DNA of 33,573 bases, from the IMG/VR virus record IMGVR_UViG_3300022752_000230, positions 1 to 33,573 of that record, one strand, 5' to 3'. Made by a program: the position numbers and the translations under genes. Below the pieces are notes generated by a model, which was given only the letters and a program-made list of their open reading frames with translations, was not told where the DNA came from and did no database searches. Source of the stretch: a virus. Positions 1-8,400 of the stretch are shown here, piece after piece; the stretch's first letter is position 1, and each line of letters opens with the position of its first letter.

Positions 1-159
1 GATTCTATCGATTTTAATATGCAAAGTGATCTAAGTATTGAGGAGATGTACAGAATAGAAGATGAAATCGTAGAAGACTTTTTAATAGTGATGGATTACA
101 TAAAAATGGTCTCTTTAGCGAAAAAGTCGCTAGATGATAAATGTTTGAAAGATACATAA
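1..159 (+). CDS. C-terminal part of an unrecognised phage protein (cut by window start)
   Basis: Frame 1 is open from the first base to a TAA at 157-159 and gives 52 residues. The segment is acidic and probably helical (IEEMYRIEDEIVEDF), with a basic end (AKKSLDDKCLKDT). I do not recognise the family. Its place just upstream of gp5 suggests a late structural or assembly gene, because T4-like phages keep other baseplate genes there. I compared it from memory with T4 UvsY and saw no likeness. Only 27 bases separate its stop from the gp5 start, so the two are probably cotranscribed. That it is a gene is fairly sure; its function is unknown. Confidence 0.6.
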   Translation, partial: DSIDFNMQSDLSIEEMYRIEDEIVEDFLIVMDYIKMVSLAKKSLDDKCLKDT

Positions 160-186
160 CTAGAGATCATTTTTCATAAACGCACT

Positions 187-2832
187 ATGTTAAAAAACTT
201 TGAAGGCTTAGACGGTTTCGTGTGGTGGAAAGGCGTAGTAGAGGATCGAATGGACCCTCTAATGCTAGGTCGTGTTCGTGTACGCATTTTTGGACTACAC
301 ACCGAAGATAAGAGTCAAATACCGACTGATACTCTACCTTGGGCTCAGGTTTGTTTACCAATCGATCACGGAAACAATGTCGTAGGACTCAGGGAAGGTG
401 ACTGGGTTTTTGGCTTTTTTATGGATTCTACGATATGTCAAATGCCTTGTGTGATAGGTATGATACCAGGCATACCGACACAACCAGCATCACCAAACAT
501 AGGTTTTAATGATCCAACTACCATTGAGCAATTAGGTGATGTTCCTAGACCGCCAGAATTTGGTACATCATATGATTTTGGTTCTAACTTTTTGTTGGGA
601 TTGCAAGATGCATCGAACGTTTCATTAAATAAAACTTTAGCTGATATTAGACCAAAAGTTTCAGTCAAAAACAGACCACTAATAGACAATTTCTCGCAAC
701 AGCTATCAAAATTCGATCAAAAGTCATTGTTCAACCTATCTCAATTTATGTTGCAAGATCCCGCCGGTGGATTAAACCTGTTAGCACAGGATAATAAATC
801 AAAAAATTACGATAATATCATCAATACAATAGGACTAGATTCTGTAGGAAACCTGTCAGATGAAAACAGAAAGTCTGTAGCAGATGGTTTAGGCATAGTA
901 TTGCGACAATTATCAACAAATCCTAGTCTGCAACAAAATTTAAAAAGTACGCTACAATCCGAAGTTACTAATAGGTTGACATCCTTTGTCAATAACATAA
1001 TACCAACAGAAGTTGCACAATCACTTTCTACTCTAGGCCCTGCGAGCAATATCAATTTAATTTTATCGAATTTACAAAATGGTGGAAAATTTGATGTTGC
1101 TAATTTATTTAATGGTAACATCAACGGAACAATTACAGACGTGATTGGTAAATTGTTACCAATCAATAATCCACAAGAAATGATATCCAAATTAGGAAGA
1201 GATACCGCAAATAGTATTGCTAAATTTCTGGGTTTGGATTTTGGTTCAAATGATGAAGAATGGGTTCCTATCGAATTTGAAAATGAGAGAACCAAAAATG
1301 AACCTTTTAGAAATGAAAACAAACTACCAATACAGGGTTCCGGTGTAGGCGTACTAACTAAAAAATTCGATATAAGCACCTTCCCTTACGACATAAACAA
1401 TGATAACGTCTACGATAATACTGATGCAGAACTATTAATACAGCAAACCAGACGTGATCAAAGTGGCGAACAGGGCGAAGGCGAATCGACATACAACACG
1501 CCAATCTACTCTGCGAGTCGATATCCACTCGAACCATTTCTAAATGAACCAATTACATCCAGATTAGCAAGAAATCAAAAGATAGAAGATACTATAGTTG
1601 CCAAAAAAACTGCGAATGTCTCCTCTTTCTCTGCGGCATCATATGATCCCGTAAAGAATATGGGTCTAAATGCATTCTTCTTTCCTAGACTAGCGGGTGC
1701 ACCAAAATTAAAACCGGACGGCGAAACAAAAGATCAATTGCCAGTAGAAGGCGAACCGTTTGATGAACCGCCTACACCATATGCGGCGAAGTGGCCATAC
1801 AATCACGTATATCAATCGGAGTCTGGTCATTATATAGAAATTGATGACACGCCAAAAGCGGAAAGACTACACTGGTATCATAGATCTGGTACGTTCAGGG
1901 AAATGCATCCGGATGGAACACTAGTAGATAAATGTATCAATAAAATGTACACAATATCTGTTGGTGATATGTTTATTGCCAGCAATAAAAACATACATTT
2001 AACTTCCGATGAATCCACTAAAATAAAAGCAGAAACAGAATTAACAATAGAATCCGGTTCAACTACAATATCAACCGGCGGATTGTCCATAAAATCTGGC
2101 ACAACATTCCAAGAAATGGAAGGTGGACACGCACAAAAAATCTCAGACAACAAAGAAGTGGAAATTGGTGGTGATTACATATTGAAAGTTGATGGTAAAG
2201 TTAAGATTATTGCAGACAATATAGCATTTGATTCATTAAGCTATATTTCAATGAGAGCCGCATCGTCAATCGTATTTGAATCTCCTGTTATTGGAAACAA
2301 CACAGCTTCATTCAATGTTGCCGGTATAGCTAATTTGTTTCCCACCTTTTCTCCTTTATATACGCAAAATTTAGAACCTCCATTTATACCTGAAGTTGAC
2401 GACAAAAAGGAAGAACCAGTCGCATCAAATTTTAAACCTGGATTCATAATCAGATTTTCAAACGGTGATTATGATCCGACACAATCAAACTATTTGTACA
2501 AACCAAAGGCAGATAGTGATGGCAAGCCTGTTGTTCTCGTACCGCCTGGTAATGGTCCTATCGTAATGTATGAAGCGTTGCCGACCGGACAATTAGAAAC
2601 ATTCGATTTAAAATATGCACATGGACCTGGCGACACGGTGACTTGGCAAGTCACGGCACCGAAACATAGAAGAGGTAATGTCATCGAAAGACCTAGGTTT
2701 GCCGGTAATGCTAACGGCGGCAGAGATCATTATAGATTTTCAAAATATGCCAAAGATTATCCAAAACAATTTATAATAGCCGACAATACTCGTGAATTCT
2801 TAGTATATGATGGTAAAATTAGACATGATTAA
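187..2832 (+). CDS. gp5: gp5-type baseplate hub / central tail spike protein, no lysozyme domain
   Basis: This is the trimeric spike at the tip of the tail tube, which punctures the outer membrane. Residues about 8-100 form the gp5 OB fold (GFVWWKGVVEDRMDP, then LGRVRVRIFG). Residues about 125-360 are helix-rich and replace the T4 lysozyme domain; I see no T4-lysozyme-like catalytic region. Residues 402-417 hold a dockerin/EF-hand-like loop (DINNDNVYDNTDAELL). Residues about 538-585 carry the conserved entry to the beta-helix (SGHYIEIDDTPKAERLHW). Residues 588 to about 705 are short repetitive strands of the spike. Residues 750-881 are an extra C-terminal domain I do not recognise. At 881 residues it is longer than T4 gp5 (575). 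The start at 187 fits the family N-terminus, although the ribosome binding site is weak. It overlaps the next gene. Confidence 0.9.
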   Translation: MLKNFEGLDGFVWWKGVVEDRMDPLMLGRVRVRIFGLHTEDKSQIPTDTLPWAQVCLPIDHGNNVVGLREGDWVFGFFMDSTICQMPCVIGMIPGIPTQPASPNIGFNDPTTIEQLGDVPRPPEFGTSYDFGSNFLLGLQDASNVSLNKTLADIRPKVSVKNRPLIDNFSQQLSKFDQKSLFNLSQFMLQDPAGGLNLLAQDNKSKNYDNIINTIGLDSVGNLSDENRKSVADGLGIVLRQLSTNPSLQQNLKSTLQSEVTNRLTSFVNNIIPTEVAQSLSTLGPASNINLILSNLQNGGKFDVANLFNGNINGTITDVIGKLLPINNPQEMISKLGRDTANSIAKFLGLDFGSNDEEWVPIEFENERTKNEPFRNENKLPIQGSGVGVLTKKFDISTFPYDINNDNVYDNTDAELLIQQTRRDQSGEQGEGESTYNTPIYSASRYPLEPFLNEPITSRLARNQKIEDTIVAKKTANVSSFSAASYDPVKNMGLNAFFFPRLAGAPKLKPDGETKDQLPVEGEPFDEPPTPYAAKWPYNHVYQSESGHYIEIDDTPKAERLHWYHRSGTFREMHPDGTLVDKCINKMYTISVGDMFIASNKNIHLTSDESTKIKAETELTIESGSTTISTGGLSIKSGTTFQEMEGGHAQKISDNKEVEIGGDYILKVDGKVKIIADNIAFDSLSYISMRAASSIVFESPVIGNNTASFNVAGIANLFPTFSPLYTQNLEPPFIPEVDDKKEEPVASNFKPGFIIRFSNGDYDPTQSNYLYKPKADSDGKPVVLVPPGNGPIVMYEALPTGQLETFDLKYAHGPGDTVTWQVTAPKHRRGNVIERPRFAGNANGGRDHYRFSKYAKDYPKQFIIADNTREFLVYDGKIRHD

Positions 2833-3148
2833 AAAATTAAACAAAACACTTATAATATCGCTACTCATCATTCAATTTTTGGATATGAATTTTACATATT
2901 TTGGTATATTAAACCACGGATCTGTGGAAATCGAAGGTAATCCATTAGTTAAATTTCTCTGCTATCACCTTGGTGCAATGTTTGGATTATCTCTGGTAAA
3001 ATCATTAGCACTATTCGTATTGTCTTATGCATATCATACAGAATCGATATTGAACAGTAAATTTTTATTTACGTCACTTTTTACAGTCAATTCTTTCTAT
3101 GTTTATGTAATGTTCTGTTGGTCATACTATTTTTTGATCCTAGTATAA
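2807..3148 (+). CDS. Small integral membrane protein, DUF5658-like
   Basis: The 113-residue product is very hydrophobic, with three or four membrane segments (about residues 13-32, 50-76 and 86-113). The first segment and the loop after it (FLDMNFTYFGIL, then EIEGNPLVKFL) match the pattern I associate with DUF5658 membrane proteins: an aspartate within the helix, then a glycine-asparagine-proline turn. Function is unknown; a role in lysis, exclusion or envelope contact is speculation. It overlaps the end of gp5 in another frame. The start is uncertain: ATG codons at 2807, 2810 and 2825 are all possible, and 2825 would leave an 8-base overlap with gp5. Its stop codon lies inside the late promoter of the next gene. 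Confidence 0.72.
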   Translation: MMVKLDMIKKLNKTLIISLLIIQFLDMNFTYFGILNHGSVEIEGNPLVKFLCYHLGAMFGLSLVKSLALFVLSYAYHTESILNSKFLFTSLFTVNSFYVYVMFCWSYYFLILV

Positions 3149-3151
3149 ATA
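3144..3151 (+). promoter_or_regulatory. T4-type late promoter (TATAAATA) for gp25
   Basis: This is an exact match to the T4 late promoter box TATAAATA, which is read by the phage sigma-like factor gp55 with clamp help. It overlaps the stop codon at 3146-3148 and ends 37 nt before the gp25 ATG. By T4 spacing, transcription should start about six bases after the box. It would drive gp25, gp6 and the gp7-position gene, which have no other box between them. Confidence 0.75.
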
Positions 3152-3169
3152 AAAGTCGTAAGACTTTTA
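3150..3169 (+). terminator. Hairpin overlapping the late promoter upstream of gp25
   Basis: TAAAAGTC and GACTTTTA form a perfect 8-bp inverted repeat around a GTAA loop, followed by the T-rich AGTTTAGG. The first bases of the stem overlap the last bases of the TATAAATA box. A transcript starting after the box would contain only part of it, so it most likely acts on RNA coming from upstream as a weak terminator or processing site. The stem is AT-rich and the T-run is poor, so termination is not certain. Confidence 0.45.
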
Positions 3170-3188
3170 GTTTAGGCATCAATAGTTT

Positions 3189-3596
3189 ATGGCTCTAGAA
3201 AAAAGAAGATATAGCGATTTAGATCTATCTTTCACTCCACATCCAGACACAGGCGATTTGATACCACTTAGAGGTGATAGGGCCATCGCAAGAGCTGTTC
3301 GACAAATTGTATCTACTAATTTTTATGAAAAGTTTTATAATCCATATTTCGGTGGAAATGTAATTTCTCAATTGTTTGAACAGTACGATTCACAGACAGA
3401 ACACATCATAAAAACTAAGATTCAAGAGGCCATTCGTGATTATGAACCTAGAGTTAAAATACAATCAATACAGGTTATGTCTCCACCATCAAAAAATCTG
3501 CTAAATCAAAATACTTTGGTGTTACAAATTCAGTTCTACATAGTTGGAGAAACCGAATCGAAGCAGATTACATTTTCACTAAAAAGGGTCCGATAA
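3189..3596 (+). CDS. gp25: gp25-like baseplate wedge protein
   Basis: gp25 is the core wedge protein that joins the gp6 ring to the first sheath ring and templates sheath assembly; relatives occur in type VI secretion systems (TssE) and contractile pyocins. The 135-residue length matches T4 gp25 (132). The signature EPR motif is present at residues 86-88 (DYEPRVKI), after the conserved NPYFGGNVISQLFE region at about 51-64. The gene has its own late promoter 37 nt upstream, a weak ribosome binding site, and its TAA directly abuts the ATG of gp6. Identification is secure. Confidence 0.93.
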   Translation: MALEKRRYSDLDLSFTPHPDTGDLIPLRGDRAIARAVRQIVSTNFYEKFYNPYFGGNVISQLFEQYDSQTEHIIKTKIQEAIRDYEPRVKIQSIQVMSPPSKNLLNQNTLVLQIQFYIVGETESKQITFSLKRVR

Positions 3597-5420
3597 ATGA
3601 CAATCAAAAAGTTCACTGAATTGGATTTTCAGCAGATTAAACAAAATCTCAAAGATTTTTTAAGAAATCAACCAGAGTTTCAGGATTACAATTTTGAAGG
3701 TTCTGGAATAAACTTGCTATTAGATGTTCTTGCATATAATACAGGTTACAACGCATTTTATTCAAATATGATTGCCAACGAGTCTTTTCTAGATACTGCC
3801 ATATTGAGAAATAATGTGATTTCAAGAGCTAAATCTTTGGGTTATATTCCAACTAGCATTAGGGCACCTTATGCAAAAATTAATATAACAGTTAAATTAC
3901 CTAGTTCGGACTTTTCACAATTCCCCGAGTATATAATAGTACCACTACATCACGAGTTTACCGCCAGATCTTCCAATCAACCAGTACAACTCTATACAGT
4001 TGATAGAGTTGTTCTTCCAAAAACAACGTTAGTTGGTGGCGTACAGCAATATTCCGGTGAGGTGAATATCTATCAAGGTAAAAAAATAACTCACAAATTT
4101 ACTGTAGATAATGAATTAAATTCAACTCAAAGATTCATTTTGCCAAATGCTAATATAGACAGTACAAAACTTTTTGTTACTATATTACAAAACTCAGGTG
4201 TTGCACAAGGAGACACTTGGACTTTAGCAAAGGATGTAACTGAAGTTGGTCCTAATGACAATGTTTACTTTCTACAAGAAGCAGATAATGAATTTTTGGA
4301 ACTCTACTTTGGTGACGGGTTTATAGGAAAAAAATTAATAGATGGCAACCAAATCTCTGCAACATATTTTGTAACTGACGGTCCATTATATCACGGATTG
4401 AATAAGTTTAACACTATCAGCTTGACTGCGCCAAGTAGCGTTACTATTCCACCACAGTACATATCAATAACCACACTAGAATCTTTGAGAAATGGTTCAG
4501 ATAAAGAAACTATAGAAAGTGTAAAATTTAAAGCACCATTATATTATGATACACAAGCTAGAGCAGTGACAAAATCCGATTACGAGACTTTACTAATTAA
4601 AGACTATCCGCAAATAGAACACGTTAGAGTATGGGGAGGTGAGGACAATTCACCACCAAAGTATGGTGTTGTTTTTGTTTCTGCCAAACCAAAGAATGGA
4701 TTGACCTTTAATACAATAGAAAAAGAATCTATTATTAATACAATTATTAGACCTAGAAATATGGTCGCTATTGAAGTTGAAATGGTAGATCCAGAGTATA
4801 TGAATATTGGCATAGAAACTACGGTTAGATTTGAAGGCAGAAAAAATAGCAAATCTTCTGGTCAAATAGAAAACTCCGTTAGAGAGTCGATAAATAAATT
4901 TGCGTCAGACAAGTTGAGTGGATTTGATACTACCTTTAGATATAGTGCGCTTTTGAGATATATCGATCAAGCCGATGATTCAATAACCAGTAATATCACT
5001 TCGGTCTACTTGAAATATGCCGTAACTCCACCATTTAATGTGGCAGTTCAATATAATTTTTCATTCCAATCTTCGCTGGATTTGGGTGATGTACTACATG
5101 ATATAAGAACAATAAAAAGTTCTGGATTTATATACAACGGTTTTGAAACATTTATAACCGACGATGGTAATGGAAAACTATTTGCGTACAGACTGTTCGG
5201 TTCAAATAAAATTATAGTAAATGACAACATAGGTTCCATAAATTATGAAACTGGAGCAATTCAAATATCTAACCTAATTATACAGGGATTGAGTGATGGT
5301 GGTAATAAACTATATTTCTATGCTACGCCATCGAATGGTGATTTTTTCGCAAGTAGAAATAGAATGTTATTAATTGAACAGACCGATGTAAAAGTTAAAG
5401 TTATTAATGAGAATAGATAA
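3597..5420 (+). CDS. gp6: gp6-like baseplate wedge protein (baseplate J family)
   Basis: gp6 dimers form the inner ring of the baseplate and drive its change from dome to star. The 607-residue product is close to T4 gp6 (660). The N-terminus carries the family signature at residues about 35-85 (NFEGSGINLLLDVLAYNTGYN, then ANESFLDTAILRNNVISRAK). Residues about 320-366 carry the second conserved block (QARAVTKSDYETLLIKDYP, then EHVRVWGGED). The C-terminal part is beta-rich. Translation is coupled: the ATG follows the gp25 stop directly, with AAAGGG at about 3583-3588 as ribosome binding site. The last base of its stop is the first base of the next ATG (TAATG). Confidence 0.93.
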   Translation: MTIKKFTELDFQQIKQNLKDFLRNQPEFQDYNFEGSGINLLLDVLAYNTGYNAFYSNMIANESFLDTAILRNNVISRAKSLGYIPTSIRAPYAKINITVKLPSSDFSQFPEYIIVPLHHEFTARSSNQPVQLYTVDRVVLPKTTLVGGVQQYSGEVNIYQGKKITHKFTVDNELNSTQRFILPNANIDSTKLFVTILQNSGVAQGDTWTLAKDVTEVGPNDNVYFLQEADNEFLELYFGDGFIGKKLIDGNQISATYFVTDGPLYHGLNKFNTISLTAPSSVTIPPQYISITTLESLRNGSDKETIESVKFKAPLYYDTQARAVTKSDYETLLIKDYPQIEHVRVWGGEDNSPPKYGVVFVSAKPKNGLTFNTIEKESIINTIIRPRNMVAIEVEMVDPEYMNIGIETTVRFEGRKNSKSSGQIENSVRESINKFASDKLSGFDTTFRYSALLRYIDQADDSITSNITSVYLKYAVTPPFNVAVQYNFSFQSSLDLGDVLHDIRTIKSSGFIYNGFETFITDDGNGKLFAYRLFGSNKIIVNDNIGSINYETGAIQISNLIIQGLSDGGNKLYFYATPSNGDFFASRNRMLLIEQTDVKVKVINENR

Positions 5421-8400
5421 TGTCACAATCTATAACATGCACTGGCATAAGTTCTGGATTTTCATCATCAAACCATGTGATGGTTGGTGTCGTTAAACCA
5501 TCCTCAATTTCGACAGCTTCTGTCGTTAGCTCACCAAAGGTTAATTTACAAAATTTAGTTCCTTCTTCAATTGCTTCCGGAGAAGTTCACGGTTCTCCTA
5601 CCGTCATAAAACAACCGAGACAAATTCAAAGCATAGCAAAAATAGTTAAGCATAGATTGCCACAATATGTTCAATCTGATTTTCCTAGATTTATAGATTT
5701 TCTAGAAAAATATTACGAATGGATGGAAATCAGAGGCAATGCTTTAGGATTAAGTAAAGATCTACCTAGATTGCAAGATCTTGACACAACTGAAGACCCA
5801 TTTTTACATTCACTTCAAAAAGAAGTGATGTCTAGATTTCCTAAAGAATTATACGTAGATCCTGCAAATCCAAACAATAGAGTTAAGATACAAAATGCCA
5901 TAAAAAACATTGTGCAATTTTATGGTGCAAAAGGAACAGAAAGAGCATACAAATATTTGTTTAGATTAATATTAGGTGCTGAAATTGATTTCTATTATCC
6001 TCGTGTGGATATGCTCCGACCATCTGATGGAAAATGGATTCAAAACTATTCTGTTAGAGTTGAGATGCCAACCAATTCGGCAGATACTCCATTTGCATTC
6101 ATCAATAAAAAAATAATTGGGCAAAATAGTCAAAGTTCCGCATTTGTTGAATATGCCATAAAACTTGAGATAGGTTTAAATGTAGTATACGAGTTATTTT
6201 TAAATAGAAGTTCAATAACGGGAGAATTCTATCCTGGCGAGACTCTATACTCCGATGAGGCTCCAAACGTTTTCGCAAATCCTGTAACTTGCGTAACTGG
6301 TTTTAAATTATTCGACAAAGGTTCAAACTATTCCATAGGAACTGAGATAGTCAGTAATTTTCAAAACTTTAATATTCAAGATTTTAAGGCCACTGTATCC
6401 ACGGTAAATACTTTAGGTAATGTAACAAAAGTTGATATTGTTTCTCCAGGGTTTAAAATACCACCAACAGCATTTAGTGAAGTAAAAATTGGTGAAAGAA
6501 CTTACAACAATATATTAGTTTACGAACCGGATGGTGATAATCAATTACACATAATTCCTCAAGTTGGTACAATAATAAAATATAAAGGATATTTCTTAAA
6601 TGATGATGGAAAATTAAGTGATGCAAAATTTATACAAGATAGTTTTTACTATCAACAATTTTCTTATGTAATCAAGGTTAGTGAATCTTTTGACTTTTAT
6701 GAATCTTTTGTTAAAGATTTAATTCATCCATCCGGTTTAAAATTATTTGGAAACTTTTTAAGTGAAAACTTTATTTCAAGTGGAGCGAAAGTACAAAATA
6801 ATTTACAGATTACTTGGCACAACGAAGTTGAGTATAATGATATTTCATTTAAACCGCTAGATGTAGAATTAAAATTAGAAGTCGATCCTAACATACAACC
6901 TGAACTCGATGAATATCAACTAGAAAGTCTAGTCAGATACAGAAATGGTGCATCATTAAACAGCATCGATAGATTTAAATTTACATATAAGCCAAATGGC
7001 GGAAATGATGAAGATAGATTGTTATATTCTGGCAATTCAAATTATTGGAAAACCGATTTTGCAAATTATCAAATAAAAGATTTCTTTGATATCATTGTTG
7101 GTGATTTTTGGATGAAACCTTGGTTAAGAACCAAGATACAACCAGAACCAATTTTAAAAGATCCTTTATGCGATACTGCATCACCCTTTCCTAGTGGATC
7201 GAAGAAGTTATTTACTATCAACATTTACACGCAAGAAATATTTGGAATTCCTTCAGTATTGAGTGGTGCAACATCGATTTTAACTTCATCTATAAATTCT
7301 AATGAACAGTTTGGTAGTGTCAATATAGATCTTGGTCTATCTCCGATAGTTTTGCCTCCCGAAGAAACTTTGTATACTTGGGGATATATTGCAAATGGAA
7401 CCCTACCAAGATTACAATCGACTCCAATAAATGAAGACAATTTAATACCATACTCAGATGTTATACTAAAAGGAGGATTTGGTAGTGGCGAATTGTTGAT
7501 GGCACTCAAGCAAGATGGACAACTATGGGAAGATAATATATTTGCCGGTTTAACATTTAATAGAGATTCAAATTTTGTCAAAATTACAGGCGTTCAGTAC
7601 GTTGGGGGAGGAAATTACGGAAATGCCGGAATTAAAGATGACGGAACATTGTGGCAATGGCCTCATTATGTTTGGTACGAACCTTCCACGCATACCGCAC
7701 CAACCTTATTGAATGCCGATACTGATTGGGTAAGTCTTGACAGCGGAATTAATCACTTTTTAGCACTAAAGTCTGATGGAACCTTGTGGTCGTGGGGTCG
7801 AAACCATGAAGGTCAGCTTGGTGATGGAACAACTGTAGATTCAATAACGCCAATTCAAGTAGGCACTGATACAGATTGGTCTTTTATAGCGGCAGGTGGA
7901 TATGCGTCATTTGCAATTAAAAATGATGGAACACTTTGGAGAATCGGAACGATCATAACAAAGGTTTTAATCGATCCTACTTGGTTTAAGTCATCTCACT
8001 ATGCGTGGGGTCAATTCATGAATGATTGGTCGATTAATTATGGAAATATTAATACTATAGGAACATTTCAATTTACCACTGCTATAGATATACCGACAAG
8101 TGGAACATATAACTTTCAATATGCTGCCGATAATCTCGGATCTTATAGCATAGCAGGACAGACTTGGACTTCTTCAAATAATTTCGGTTCAAGTTCAAAC
8201 ATATCTATCACTTTAACCGCCGGAACGCATGTTCTTGTAGCTTCTTATATCAATGAACCACATCCGAATCCCGACAATCCAAGTGGAATAGCAATAAAAA
8301 TAACCGACGAATCTAATAATGTAATTTGGACAACTCTTGACTATCTAAACGAACAACAAGGTTTTAATTGCATTAATGTCTCAACTTCAAGTGGACACCA

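Noticed and set aside
136-143. GATAAATG as a late promoter for gp5
   Set aside because: Two mismatches to TATAAATA, inside the coding end of the previous gene, and 43 nt from the ATG, outside the 31-37 nt spacing of the other boxes.
560-1270. Lysozyme domain in gp5
   Set aside because: The position matches T4 gp5, but the sequence is a helical Asn/Leu/Ser-rich region without the Glu...Asp...Thr catalytic pattern of T4 lysozyme.
807-1379. Minus-strand open frame (190 codons) opposite gp5
   Set aside because: gp5 on the plus strand is clearly coding here; no family features or independent ribosome site.
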